From: Brachypodius melanocephalos
Taxonomy: Eukaryota; Chordata; Aves; Passeriformes; Pycnonotidae
Assembly: GCA_013398615.1 (NCBI GenBank)
Contig: VZSR01003807.1
Span: forward strand, 39,015,738 to 39,079,737
Direction of reading: 5' to 3'
Length of the DNA: 64,000 nt
Within the stretch, counting starts at the first letter, position 1. Each line of letters opens with the position of its first letter. Shown piece after piece: positions 13,560-26,433 of this stretch. The position numbers and the translations under genes are program-made. The notes beneath the pieces were generated by a model. That model was given only the letters and a program-made list of their open reading frames with translations. It made no database searches and was not told the origin of the DNA.

Positions 13560-14690
13560 ATGAGCCCAGATTGAAACACAATGCCCTGGACACACACATG
13601 GAAACTGAAACCTCATGGGTGGCTTAGATCACCCAGAAAGCTGGAGAGGGAAGGAAAATACCCAGAATACTGTCTGATATCATCACTAGAGTCAGTGGGA
13701 AGAAGGGGGAGATCAATGGGAGAGAGTAACACCATGGAACACTGTGTGGTGGGCAGCTGGGTGGGGGGAGGCAGCACAAGGTGGAGGAGCCATATGTGGC
13801 TATGCAAGAACAGAAGAAAAATCAAGAGGCTGCTCAGGGCCTGGCATAAAGCCAAGATGAGGCTGGAAACTCCAAGTGGATTGTGAAGGCTGGTGAAAAT
13901 AAAAAGCAGCTTGGAAGAGATCCAGGCCAAAGCTGGAAATAATAATTGCAGACTAGGGTAACAACTGAGGGTTCAGTGAATTTCATGATCCAGGGAAGAA
14001 ATGCAGGGAAATGTGAAAAACGGGTTCCCAGGTCATGTTCTTTCCCAAGAATCCTTTTCTTTGAGAAGAGAGGCAGAACCCAAACTATGTGAGAACAGGG
14101 TTCCAGGAAAATATAAAATCATCAGGGAGGATATAAAGGAAGAAGTAAAGAAGTCAGATGAAGAATGAAATGTGATTTCAGCAATGAGAAGGGGAGGGTG
14201 GGCTATTTGCAGGTATTTGTGGTAAAGATGCCATTATGGGTTCTTTGATATATTTTAACAAAGCTCTGCATGTGGGTTTAAGTAGTACAAGGATGCGCCC
14301 AGCTTTCATTTAAATGGGGCTCTGTGCAGTAGGGCAAAAGTGCACTGTGAGATGGGAGCATGCAAACTGGGCAACAGGGAGAAAATTGATGAGGAACCAG
14401 TGAAAGAGGGCTCTGAATGAGAGTATTGGAGAAGAGAAGAGGGAAATCTCCTAGCTCAAAAAGGTGTGTAGAATATATCTGTAACTATAAGTAAAGGGAA
14501 AAGAGACAGCAGAAAAGCTAAGGGCTGGGGAAATCACTGTGGAAAGGAGGGCATGAAAACCTGCACTGGGAAAGGCTGAGCAATGGAAAATTTGATCGCA
14601 GCCTGTGAGAAGAGAAGGGAAGATGAGGACACGGAAAGCAGCAGCCAGATTTAAGACAAAGTTATAATGGAAGTCATGGCAAAGACAGGT
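13560..14690. other. Purine-rich block on the plus strand
   Basis: Over about 1.1 kb the plus strand is visibly enriched in A and G, with many GAAG, GGGA and AGAA words and few pyrimidine runs. No repeat unit and no mobile-element signature were seen. Such strand asymmetry can mark an old retroelement, a transcribed non-coding RNA or drifted purine microsatellite. The sequence alone does not decide between these. Confidence 0.4.
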
Positions 14691-15210
14691 ATCTACATGG
14701 CCTAAAATGCCCTGTTTGCATTGCAGTCTTTCTGATGTGTATCTGGTCTCTCCTGCAGAAACAGAAAACCAAGCAATAATTTATAGCTGGATGACAAATA
14801 GAAAAAAGCTTACACTTCATAAAAGTAAAACTTTTCCTTGTCCTTTTCCCATCAGTCACGTATTTCTGTGGCTGCTTTTTGAAAAAGCTAGGGCTAGAGC
14901 TATGTGCAAGAGATTAACTACAGTCCTTCTTTTTCTTTGCTCTTCAGCTGTGCTTGTGGCTTTCAGACAAATCTAAACCCCAAAGCTGGCATCCTCTGTG
15001 GGAGGGTGAATTGTTTTCTCATGGATTTCATACATGAAAACTTGTCATGCCATGAGAGGCAGGGGCACAGGCAAGTGGTGGATGATGGGCTTCTGTGGGG
15101 AGCAGTGAGGGCCTCCTGGCATTTCTCTCTCCCAGGCATGGCATAGTGTCTCCCTCTGGAAGGAATTCCAACTTATTCAGTTCAAGCAGCAGCCATGCAA
15201 AAGATAGTGA

Positions 15211-15228
15211 ATGGCATGGCATGGCATG
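15211..15228. repeat. Short 5 bp tandem repeat (ATGGC)
   Basis: About 3.6 perfect copies of ATGGC. This is a minimal microsatellite. Confidence 0.7.
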
Positions 15229-16012
15229 AGGTAACTGTGTTCCCCTGTGTTCCACCTGTTGCTAGGCTTCCTGTGTCCCCACAACTGCAGTGTTCCCAGA
15301 GTTTTTCTACAAACAATTTTAGAGGGGCAAATGCTGGTAATGTATTTGATCTGGATTGTCCCCTCCTGATGTGGATCACTGACCCTGCAGCCATGGCCCT
15401 GCCAGAAGCTGAGTGAGCTGTGCTGCAGGAACTGCTCCTTGCCTGAGTCAGGGTTTGGGTGTCTCTGGGGACAGGTCACAGCTCTGACTTCAGTGGGAGT
15501 CAGGAGGGACTGCAAGCTAATGAAGTTTAATGGCTGCTCCTGAGAAAAAAAATTTACAGGTCTCATTGTGGCTAGGTACAATTCAATCCAGGGGATTAAA
15601 TCCATTAAATCCATGGCTATGCCTTCATTCTTTTAATAACCTTGAGGTGCAGGGGGAGGCAGTGGGTACTCATGCTCATCCTACTTGCAACGCTTGGGAG
15701 ATCGAGCCCTCAAATCTCAAGAAATGTTTGCTAAGCATGTCAGTTGTACATTGGATATAAAACAATATAAGCCTCTTCGCAGCTGTGTCAGCTGCTATTT
15801 CTTTTTCTAGATAAGAGTCACCCTGTGCTCCCTCTTTCTCTGTTTCTTGCTGGCTATCAGATGTCCTGGGATTCTCTCCTGCTCATCCAGCATTCCCTCC
15901 CCTGTGGAGTAAAGAAGCATGGAGTCTAAAGGCTTTAACAGCATTTTATGGCTTTCTTCAGGTCATGGATAATTTGAAAGCTGCTGTTTATTTTTATCTA
16001 TAAAATTATAGC

Positions 16013-16030
16013 TTTTTTTTTTTTTTTTTT
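16013..16030. repeat. Poly-T homopolymer, 18 bases
   Basis: Eighteen uninterrupted T residues in an AT-rich region. It could be the reversed poly-A tail of an old retrocopy on the minus strand. I see no coding-like sequence to its right that would support that. Confidence 0.8.
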
Positions 16031-18358
16031 ACATTTAACAAAATAGTTTGGGGTACAGCAGCAAATGTGGACTTTATATCTTTATTTTATAATTTTCCTC
16101 AATATATATCATATTCATTTATCCAGTCAATATTTATTTTAGAATGTCTCAAATGCCATGCAAAGTGGTCACGTGAAAAAAGCAGTATTTTGCAGAAGAG
16201 ATTCAGCCCTTAGTCCTGTTGATTTAATCTGAGTGACTGAGATATTACTGAAACTGAGGTTTTAAAACAGATGAGATTGAGAACTAAGTGGTTAAAAGAA
16301 CAAGCTAATTATATTTTATTCCAGTTCTTAGCACTGTGTTTATTAATGTCACTACAACTTGAAAAATGTTACAGAATTTGCGCACCTTTATTATAGTTTT
16401 ATTACTTTTTAATATATGCTTTATTTTTCATATGAGAGTATCTCCTCTTTTCTCCAATTTTAATACTGCCATCCTTAATAATTCTTTTTTATTATTTGCT
16501 TTAAAAAAAAAAATAGCAAAAAAGCCTGTCATAGCATGTTCCTTCCTTCATATAATTTATTTTCCCATCCAAGCTGTGTTGCCTTTCTGGCCCAGCAGAG
16601 CCTGCTCGGATGGATGGGTGCACAAACCCTCCAAAGCTGTGGATGCCCATCAACCCTTTGGTGGTGGCTGTCTGCAGCATAAGGCGAACTTAAGACACAA
16701 AAGTTTCCAGGGCTTGTGTTGGTGCTGTCTGCCATATAACAGGGATGGACACGTACACCTCCTGTGAGAGCCCTCCCGCTCTGGAATCAACTGGTTTTGG
16801 GTTTTTAGGGACGACAGGCTGCAGCATCCTGTAAAGAGAGTTGCATTTGGGATGGGGAGGCTCTGCTTGCTGCTCCCTGCCTCTCACTGCCTGCATGGAA
16901 TCTCTTCAGTATTTGCACCCCTACTTGCCATCTCACCTCTGTCCTGCACGTTTAGGCGGGGGCAGAGCTGGCACTGGGATGGAGTTGGTGTCACTGCCAG
17001 CCCCAGGAGCAGTGTCAGGAATGCTGAGCCCATCCCCAGGGCCTCATACCCACACCATGGACCTTACTTATGAGTCTGAGCAAGCAACAAATTGTGCAGC
17101 TGTCTGCAAACATCCGCGTCAGGCACTGTGGTTTGCTCCCTTTTGATGTATGTTCAGCCTTGTTTGTTACTTCCCTCAGTCTCTCCCTAAAAGTCTGAAT
17201 CTGTACACTCCACTCCATGACGTTCAAAGACTTTTTTGGCTCTGCTAAATGCCTGATTGCCTTCTCCATGTATCTCAGAAGAAGCCCTCAGGTGATGAAA
17301 TCTAGTGTCGTGGTGAAGCATCATGATCCCTGAGAAGTGCAGTGTGGAAACTCTGGGATCCCAGAGCAGGTCTGTCAGCAGGCAGTGTTTTCACAACCCT
17401 TCAATCACCTCTCCACACCCCAGAGCTCTTGTGGGTGTGAAGACCAGATGAATGATGTGACCAGGTCCCTGGTTTGGACTTTTAGGAATGTAGACCTGAA
17501 TTTGATATTCAGGATCTAAATTTAAAATTAAAATTAAATCTTAATCCATTCTGTAAGACTTTATGCATGAAAATGTCTGAGTAATTAGAATTATCTTGGG
17601 GCCACAATATAGAAAAAAACTTACGGCTGAAGGAGTAGGAAGACTTTAGGCTAATGCTGGACTTGTTAAAGTGAAAAAGCTGGAAAAAATAGAAACTCAG
17701 CTGACTGCAAAATAAGAAATCATTATGGCCTCACATGGGAAAAGGTCCTAAAGACAGCTTGTTCATCAGCAGCAAATGAATATATGAATTTAACCTACAT
17801 AGAGTAAGATAATCTTGACTGAATGCTATCTGGTTACCTTAAATAGATTAATGTTACTTTTATTAGTGGAAAATTTTCTCTCTGATATATTCATGGAGCA
17901 TTGAACCTACCACATACAGATGCCTTGAGATCTTCTTTGAAGAAGATTCTCTGCATTTAGATAAGCTGGGTCAGATTTCTTTCCTAATGCTCTATCCAGC
18001 TTGTAAGTTTTGATAAAGAAAAAAGGAGAAGCAGCCAAAATACCACATGGGTTTGTCTCATGTGGTCTCTGTAGCCTACAGCACTGCCATTTCTACACTG
18101 CAAAGAGTTGACTTACTGAAACCTTTCCTGTGGCATACATGAATGGATGCAATTTCTCCTGCCCACTTCAAAGTAATGAGATGTAGGATTTCTGAACAAC
18201 AGAAGAGATTTCAGTCAGTGCCATCTCCTGAATGGCTGGAGGTTAGCAGCTGCTCAAAACTTTAAAAAGAAAAAACTGCAGCATGAAGGAATGGCTTTGA
18301 AGATTGAGAGCACATACTGTCTGCTCTCCAGCAACCTGACAAGATCCACATAGGAAAA

Positions 18359-18841
18359 CTATGAGAAAAGTAAAGAAGACATCTTTTTATGTAACTCAAA
18401 CTTCTCATTTTCACAGCCATGGAGCAGCCCAGGAGCTGCTGCACGAGGCTGTACTTGTTGGCTCATTACCATAGACCGTGGAGCTGCAAGTGCATCTACA
18501 ACCTCCAAAAGAGAAGCTTTGATCTTGGCATTGCTGCAGAAACCAGAGAGGTGAGAGATGCAAAGTGTCTTTCTGCCTCCTCTCTCCTTGTGTGCCTTGG
18601 TTCTGGCACGGTGAGAATCGTGTTTGGACACGGTGCAAACCCAAATGGCACAAGCTGGGGTGACTCTGACAGTCATGCTAATCGAATAACAAGGCATGGC
18701 AGTGCTTCTCTTTTGCATGGGGCCAGGGCACAACCCTATTCTAGTTATCCTTTCTTCATAATGTTTTCTGGCCACGGGGAAGCCCTTGTGTAAGGAACCA
18801 AGCAGTCCAAAACCTCTCTCTGTAAAAATGATGAAATGCAA
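18359..18841. other. Block open on both strands, probably not a gene
   Basis: A 160-codon minus-strand frame (18,359-18,841) overlaps a 124-codon plus-strand frame (18,419-18,793). The segment is GC-richer and has more CpG than its flanks, which lowers stop-codon frequency on both strands. Neither translation shows a domain, repeat or signal peptide I recognise. It may be a conserved non-coding or formerly genic segment, but it is listed only as unexplained sequence. Confidence 0.25.
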
Positions 18842-19085
18842 TTTGAATTCTAGAAACTCGGCCGGGAGTGACTTTTCATTAAACAGCCACAGTGACTGTA
18901 ATTATGGTTAGATAAAATTAATAAATAATATAAATGCTCTCTAGGATGTACAAAATTATTAATGGCTAAAGCATAAACTGGAACTAAAGTCGGATGCTTT
19001 ATTTGAGGATATAGTAGAAGACTAATAAATCCTGCAGGCAGATTAGTTGGAAAAAGCCAATAAAAATTATTTAACTAACCAGCTA
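18842..19085. promoter_or_regulatory. Candidate conserved regulatory element, TAAT-rich
   Basis: AT-rich, non-repetitive sequence with many homeodomain-type TAAT/ATTA cores (for example TAATTATGG near 18,900 and TTATTAATGG near 18,957). It follows directly on the CpG-retaining block. This composition is typical of vertebrate developmental enhancers, but TAAT cores are frequent in any AT-rich DNA. The call therefore rests on impression rather than alignment. Confidence 0.18.
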
Positions 19086-22000
19086 GCCCACTTGCTATTT
19101 GATTTGACAGATTCAATTTATTTTCTCCTTTTAAACTCATTTTTTCTCTCTTTATTGCTACAGTTTCTTGGGTTTTGGAAACAACTGAGATAGAGTATAA
19201 AGCTGTGCTTTTATTTCTCACAGGGTCTATTAGAGGCTGGGGAGTGAGCCCAGGCTTCAAAGCTAGATATGATATATTGAGCAGCTGAACAGTTTATGTG
19301 TGATCTAGAGGCAGAGAAGTTGAAGTGACACAGGGCACAAGTCCAGATCCATGTTCTCAAAACATCATATTTCAATGTTCTTACATTTGTCTTTCCATTC
19401 ACACAATGAATACGGAGAGGGAAAGATTAAATAAATGTTTGTGAGTATAATCTGAGAGTGCCAAACCCTAAATTATTTTAATCCCCTAAGAAGCTGTGGC
19501 AGGGCTCACGGGAGAGACTTTCTACAGACTGTTGACCAATTTCAACACTGTCACAGAACGATCACTCCTCATGGTTAAGGAAAAGGTATTTTCTGAATGT
19601 GAAATGTCATTTAAATGTGAATAAGTTACTTTCACAGCCACCAAGGTCCGCACTGCTTCAAAAATAATCAATGTATCTCCTTTCTGAGAAATTCACCTCC
19701 TTCACCTGCTGACATTTCACTTCCACCTTCTCACCTTGTGAGAGAATGGATTTGCTGGCAAAACCCAAAGTCAGTCTGCAGTGCTCTTAGTTTGTGGGAT
19801 GGAAGGAGTTAAGGTTGCAGGTGAGTAGCAATAACTGCCTCTTCTTGGATGCAAATCCAAGCAGCCTTGGAGAGCAGTGCTTTGGAGCTGAGAATCACTG
19901 CAACTGGCCCTGAGGTCAGCAGCTGCGGCATTAGGTTGGGGTTTGACTGGTCTGCCAGCCTCAGAAAATGGCACGAAACATCATCCACTCCTGGAGTGGA
20001 AAACTGCCCAAGTCCTTCACAATTGCAAATCTTCCCATAAATCAAGCCATCAGCATCAGAATGCCAAGTGGAAAATAAGTGTTTCTGACAGAGTGGGTGA
20101 GACAGACTACTAAAATCATGATGATCCCTCTAAAATTAGTAACCAAGGATGTCTCTTTACTGCTTTCAAATGGCTTTTAGAAGCTGCATGGTCATGCACT
20201 TTGATAAAAAATTAAGGTGAGAAAAAATTACAGTTTACTCTGTCAAAATTTACTGTTCATTAAGATGTCTGGCAAATGTAATTTCTGTGAGGCATGAAAG
20301 AACACACATCAGATTTTTCTTTTCACTGGCCAAGGAGCAGCCTGCATACCAAGGTGATCTTTGATGCACTTCAGAGGGGCTGATGGGGTAGATGGAAAGA
20401 TTATCCTGAAATACCACCACTCTGTGTGGAAAAGGCTGAGAGGAGTGACTCTGCAAAATGTGTCCCCACAAAAGGCAAGAGAGGCTTCAGGGGGCTTTAT
20501 AATTGCTTTGGTGCGGTCACTTTAATCTTTCTATGTGTGATTTGTGTAAGGAAGAAAGTGACAAAGATAATATGGTATGGAAAAAGTGGGAACAGGGCAC
20601 AGTTACCTCAAGTTCTTCCACCTGTGAAATCAAAGATTGTGATTATTGTATTGCAAAAGGGGTGAAGTTGAGATTAATTAGTATATGGTGAGTTATTAAT
20701 ATGAAAGAAGAGCTTGAAATAATAGCAGATACATTTCTAGAAGAGGCTGTGTGGCTGAAAAGGACAGTGTCATACCATGCTGCATATATCCTACCATAGT
20801 AGAAGGAGGGAGTCATTCTTCTGATTCACAGAACAAATTAAATATATTATTTACTCATTAAAAATAAACAAAGACAGCCTCTGAGGATGATATCTTTATG
20901 GTTACCAATAACATTCAAGCAGGCTGGTGACTGAAAAGACAGACCTTGCTCATTGCGGAGATATTTCTGGATGGGAGGTGTGATGGGGAAAGGAGCACAC
21001 ACAGGCACATGAAACAAATCTCTGTGGTTAGAGAAGACACAAAATTGCATCCACTTAGCACCAGGGTGGCCTCAGTCACTGCTCTCTAATGGTATTTGGA
21101 TCTCAGGTAATATCAGCAAAATATTTCTGCAAGCATAGGTCTACCTGCTGCACCTCAGCCAGCAGTGGCCATTCCTGTTTCATTTGAGTATCAGATGTCT
21201 CTTCCATTTAATGTTAAAATTGAAAGTGGCTGAACCTCAGGTTTCAGAATGTGCTTTCTTAAATGTGACTGTGTTTGCACAGCTTAGGCAGTACTGTGTC
21301 AATGCTCATGGGTGTTTCATGCTCACACTTACACCTCTCTGCCCCAGTCCACAGTCCTGCTTATATCACCTCTTACCATACAGTCCAGGAGTTCTCCAGA
21401 CAGCTATGTTACTCCCACTGGTGGTTGCTTACCATGAAATAACCCAATAATTTGATGAACAATCAATTAAAAAGGCAGGACAGACATCCAGTTCTATGCA
21501 GGATATATGACAGCTGAGGATTGTACTACAGCAGAGAAATCCACTGCTGTTGGCTCTGTGTGCACTCTAAATTGTGGATCAGTGCTGTGCTAGCAGGAGA
21601 TTAAGCTCTTTGCAACTATATTGTCTTGGGAGAGGGGAAAGTCCTATGGCATTTGACATTATACTGTATTCTGCCTTTAAGAATAAGAGAGTTAAAATGT
21701 ACACCACATATAAATGCAAATATTTTAATGCCTTTCATGCCCACACCCCCATCCACATAGTTCTGCACGTGGGTGCTAAAACAGAACTAGATCAGATCAG
21801 GATATGATGGTCAGTTCCTCACCCCCAAAAGTCCCTGGAAAATTTAGCTCCCTACATTTATGTGGAAGGAGAACCTGGCTGTTATCATACACAGCTTGGG
21901 AGTAAAATAGACACAATAGGGTTTTGTTTTTTATAGAAATGTCTTTACAAGTAAATCCATAGTAGGTCTATGCAATGTGTCAAGTACTACTGTGTGAAAC

Positions 22001-22923
22001 CATGGATCAAATTTCTAGTAGCTGTCTGGGTAATGGTGACCTTTTTGAACAGAAAAACACCCCTGGTGTGCAGCCACTTGTGGTCTGTAATTTAATTGTG
22101 GTCTCCTTGCTCTAGCGTAAAACACAGATATTAAAGAACAAAGAACATGAAGTCCTGTTTATTTTACTAGAGCCACCGACATAGTGAAGACCTTGAGATT
22201 GTTAATGATGTAAAATTAGATGGAACCAATTAAAAATATTACAGGTGAGATGAAGCTCAAGGATTTTGGATCCAAGCCACTGACCAGTCGGACTCTTCCC
22301 CACCACGCGTCATCTCTGACGACTGTGACAGTGTAATATTGGCTATCTACGTAAATTGGACTAAAAAAGGGCCAAATTCTGTGTCAAGTGAAGCTATGCA
22401 TCTGAGAAAGGATGAAGTCCAGCTTGTTGAAGAGAATGCATTAGGAAGAGATTCTGGAGCAGCAGGTTTTGGAGAGCCTATGCTGGAAAGAAGCATCTGG
22501 GGTGCCAGCTGTGGCTAGGTCATAGAGAAGCCAGAGAGAGATCCCAGAAGAAAATATCCACGTCCAGAAGCCCTAGTATGTATTGCTGCAGTGAGAAACA
22601 GTGAAATATTTAGTGAAGGAAGAAACTCAAACATAAAGCTGAAACAGCTGTGCACAGCAATGTGGTATTGACAGTATTACTATACAACAGACTGGGAAGG
22701 AAGGGTAATCCAGTGTTCTGGAAGAGGTGGCCTTGGTCTGCTGTTGTTGCAGCAAACTTTGTGACCATTTGGGCTTTCATACCATCAGAAGAGGTTCTGA
22801 ACCAACTGGAGCTTATGAAAACAGCCCTGCTAATTGCATAGCATTTCTCTAATTACAGCTGCTTTTAATCTACTAATTAACCCAACCTAATTAACTCTAA
22901 CATGACACTGCATAATCTAACAT
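19086..22923. other. Non-coding stretch, no gene recognised
   Basis: Unique sequence without a recognised mobile element. A few CpG dinucleotides cluster at about 22,285-22,325. Open frames are under 90 codons. Confidence 0.5.
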
Positions 22924-23200
22924 TATGGAATCATAGAGCTGTTGAGGGTGGAAAAGACCTCTATGTTTATCAAGTCCCACTGTCACCCAACACCACTGCC
23001 ATGTTCACCATTAAGCCGTGTCCTCAAGTGCCATATCCACACATTTCTGAATGCTTCCAGGCACAGTGACACCACCACTACCCTGTTGCAATGCTTTACA
23101 ACCTTTCCATCTAAAGTCTTTTCCTCATATCCAGTCTAAACCTCCTCTAGTGAAATTTGAGACCACTTCCTCAGGTTCTGTCACCCAGGAGACGGTACCA
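22924..23200 (-). mobile_element. CR1 LINE fragment, 3' end, reverse orientation
   Basis: The segment reads as the reverse complement of a CR1 3' end. It starts with the reversed terminal signature (GGAATCATAGAG) and continues with the typical GTTGAGGGTGGAAAAGACCTC. Recognisable but diverged CR1 sequence follows (CACCAC, CTTCCAGG, ATCCAGTCTAAACCTCC) until similarity fades near 23,200. The last part appears to carry a deletion relative to the usual consensus. As normal for CR1 it is heavily 5'-truncated and keeps no usable reading frame. CR1 is the dominant retrotransposon of birds and other sauropsids. Confidence 0.93.
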
Positions 23201-24569
23201 CGTGTTGATTCTGTAAGAAATTCTTGTAATACCTTATCTCAGAGAAATACAGGTGGAAAACATCTCTATGGTTACTGTAACTACATTTTTAATCCTAGCA
23301 GAGTTTCCACTCTGTCTCGTGTCAGCTACTCTGAGCTGTCACTGTGGACTGATGTTAGCTGAGAATTCACAGCAGCCCCACGGGGTAGTTCTCAGTGTGC
23401 TCCATTGTGCTTGCATGGCTTGGAAAACCTCTTCAGGTAAGGTCAGAGGATGCTCCATAGCTTTTGTCCTTGTATTTTGCCTCCATCCTTGAGGACAGAG
23501 AAAAGGACCAGAGAGAGTGAGATGACAGAAAAGAAAATTAGGCACAAGAAATTTTGTTTTGACTCTGTTGACTGATTTTGCTGCACTTTGCAAGAGGAAA
23601 AAAGCATTTTGCTACACACTTTGGATTTGGGATTGGAGATTATCTAAAATGTTTCTTTTCAATAAGAGAAAAAGAGGAAGATAACTTCTCTACATGTTTT
23701 CAATCTGCTAATTTTCTGTGCTGAAAAGTCATGAAATGAGAGAGGTGACCCGAAGATTTACAGGCTTAAGTCAGGCAAAATCAAATTGGGCTTTGATGAG
23801 GGCTTCTGCATGAGGCGATCGAAACAGTTTCTAAAGAGTTATCTGTCTGTTAAATGCAGAATCATTTGTGAAAACAAAAAAGAAAATCTAACTAAATATT
23901 GGTCTGTCAAAAGAAAAAACCTCCTCCATCATTCATTGAAGATTTATTTACATGCAGTTGCTTTTCTGACAATGAGGGAACCAGATGGAGATATGAAATA
24001 GCTCAAATAGAGCTGCTTTCAAAGTTACAGATGATCTGTGGACCAGCTGCTTTGATAATACTTTCCTTGGACATGATACTTCCTTTTCTCATACCTCTGA
24101 GTGGATGCTCCTTTAAACAAATTAATATTTGTCCTATATCTAACCCTTATTCCCTGGTTAAAAAAAATGAAAAAGAAAAAAAAAAACAGTCAGCAAATGG
24201 TAATACAGTAGTAGTTACAGTTACTGTTGTCACTCAGCTCTTCAAAGGGTCAAGTTCAAAGAATTTGTTTCCCTAATGTTGTATTTAAACCTATGAAAAA
24301 CTCTCAAGAATAGCAATTTAGGATACAGTCACTTGAACAATGAGATTTAAAAGGTCAGTACTCCTAAGAGCTGAAATCAGCAAATGCTGCAGAAACCTTA
24401 ATGCTTCATCATCCAGCACATTAAAAAAAATTGATAGTATTAATGGAGGCTTCATTGCTTACCATGTTTCATTAGTCAAAACACTAATTTTTCTTGTGTC
24501 CTGAAGAATAATTACTTTAGTATTGTTTCCATTTCTCATGATAACAGTACAAAGCCAAATAACCCAGAT
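23201..24569. other. Non-coding stretch, no gene recognised
   Basis: Unique, increasingly AT-rich sequence with an A-rich run at about 24,165-24,187. No gene or mobile element was recognised. Confidence 0.5.
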
Positions 24570-24830
24570 TGCTGCTGCTGCTGAACTATCCCAGAGCCAG
24601 TGGGCTGTAACAGCCCAGGTGGAGCTCATTGAAGGGAATTGCTAATTGAGCTGCCAGGTAACTGCTAATTGAACTTCGCTTTCGCTGCCTCAGCTTTTTC
24701 CTCGTAGGAGTGTGAATGCAAAAGTTTCATTTTCAACCTGGATTGCTCAGCTAATGAATAGCATGGGAATGAATAGAAGTGATATTAAAATACCTCATTA
24801 TTTCATTTGCATGCATGGTGAGTACCTCCT
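24570..24830. promoter_or_regulatory. Candidate enhancer-like element with paired TGCTAATTGA motifs
   Basis: Two exact copies of the 10-mer TGCTAATTGA (24,640-24,649 and 24,663-24,672) lie 23 bp apart, about two helical turns. This puts two homeodomain-type TAATTG sites on the same helical face. Nearby are a GCT repeat (24,571-24,583), a 7 bp stem GGGCTGT/ACAGCCC (24,602-24,616), a further GCTAATGA site near 24,751 and an octamer ATTTGCAT (24,805-24,812) of the kind bound by POU factors. Several CpGs remain near 24,676-24,706. The combination resembles a conserved vertebrate developmental enhancer, but conservation cannot be tested from one sequence. Confidence 0.3.
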
Positions 24831-24883
24831 TCCCTAGAGATATTCTAAAGCCTTTTGGACAGAATCATGAGTAGCATGCTCTT

Positions 24884-24961
24884 GGGGATCCTGCTTGAGC
24901 AAGGAGGTTGGACTAGGTGACCTCCAGTGGTCCCTTCTAACCTTAACAATTCTGTGATTCT
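24884..24961 (+). mobile_element. CR1 LINE 3' stub, forward orientation
   Basis: This 78 bp fragment carries the last bases of a CR1 element. It contains GGTTGGACTAGGTGACCTCC, then GTCCCTTCTAACC, and ends with the terminal signature TTCTGTGATTC. It is an extreme 5' truncation, normal for this family, and has no coding capacity. It sits only about 50 bp past the enhancer-like block. Confidence 0.96.
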
Positions 24962-25761
24962 TGGAAAGGGAATTTCTTTCAGCTTCCAGTTTTATTTTTT
25001 TTTCTTTTTTTAATATATTTTGGTTTTAAAGATAGACTTTTTGTGCTTTTTGAATAATCATCATTTTTAGAGCATATGTATAAAAAAAGTTTACTTCATA
25101 TTTGGCAACTTTTCATATCCCAGTGCCTTTGTCCAGATATTTTAAGCCAGGACAATAGGGAGCAGGTTTTAGGATGAATCTGGAGCAGGATGAATACGTG
25201 TCCTAGGCATCACAGTGCATCACCTTACTTACTTTGCTACTGGTCCTTGTAGCAAAAGATGAGCAGCTACCTAAAACTGCAGTTCAGGGAATTTGAGAGG
25301 GATGAGAACAAACCCCTAGATTAAGCTGATTTCCTGTTTTTGAAAAATGAATGCAGGAACCATGTTGCTTTGAAGATTCTGTCCACATGAAAGGTAATTT
25401 AACTGGCTTTTGGAGAAGTTAACAGTAGGGTGAGTAAACATGAGAACATTTTGTATGTGAGATCTCAGTGTATAATTCATGACAAGTTTTGATGCTGAAT
25501 AGTTCTCAAGTGCAGTGGGAAAACATGTACCTATGATAGAAATGGCATGCTGAGAAATAAGGAGCTATTCAGGTCAGCAGTATGATTTGAAAACACTTCC
25601 TCCACTCCAGGTGGGAGGGTTTTGTGAGAGAAGAAATAAATCTTAATCAACAGTTTGCTGAGATAAATAGTGTCAGTCTCTAAAATAAAAAGTGCATTAT
25701 AGAAAAATGGTGCTAAACCATGAAAATTATTTCACTAGCTTTAAGAATTCTTTGATTTAAC

Positions 25762-25811
25762 TATTTTTCTTTTTCTTTTATTTTTCTTTTTAATTCTTTT
25801 TTTTCCCTCAG
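25762..25811 (+). repeat. T-rich tract ending in acceptor-like CAG
   Basis: A nearly 50-base run of T with scattered C and A ends in CCCTCAG at 25,805-25,811. It is structurally like a polypyrimidine tract plus 3' splice site. Without a recognisable exon downstream I list it as low-complexity sequence. Confidence 0.5.
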
Positions 25812-26433
25812 AAACCTTATGCAGTCTTCAGGTTGCAAGGCACTGATTACTCTGGGAAAGGAATATTTTCCTTGGGTCTAAGATCACATTGTGGTCATCA
25901 AGATCATTAGTTTGTGCTAATTAGTTTGTCAGTGGATGCAACTGGCCTCCTTTTTCTGTCCTGTCTCTCTACATCCTTGAAACAAGTCCTCTTCTCCATT
26001 GTTATTTTGTTCCTGGGGAATTGTTTTGTGCTGAGATTCATTCTGGCAATAAAACCTCCTCCTTATCCTGACCCCAAACTGCTGCCCGGGGTGGCCAAGG
26101 GATCCTCACCCCTAAAAGCCAGACCCTCTTGCAAAATCCATACAGATTTTTGTAGAAGCAAGTGGCACAGAACTATCCTAAAATCAGTCCCTTGTAACAT
26201 GTTTGAAAAATACTTCTCTATGTATCCTAAAAAGTTTTCTGTGTGCTACACCACACAAAATGCAGACACCCCATTAAAAATGCTGTACTGCAATTGAGAA
26301 TATTTTTCACATTACGTTTTGTATCTTCAAGTCATTTGAGAAATTTCTGTTTCCTAAAACAAACAACATTGTCTCTACAAAATAACAGGATCCAGATTTT
26401 TTTTTCCCCTCAGAATTACCATGACTACTTGGG

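Larger units (their letters stand above)
14691..18358. other. Non-coding stretch, no gene recognised
   Basis: Unique sequence containing a short ATGGC repeat (15,211-15,228), an 18-base T run (16,013-16,030) in an AT-rich zone at about 15,960-16,520, and a GC-richer zone at about 16,560-17,060. None of the open frames (up to 145 codons) resembles a known protein. Confidence 0.5.

Noticed and set aside
16013..16030. Poly-T run as the reversed poly-A tail of a processed pseudogene
   Set aside because: No coding-like minus-strand sequence was seen to its right.
25762..25870. Polypyrimidine tract with CAG as the start of a coding exon
   Set aside because: No donor site or convincing open frame follows within a usual exon length.
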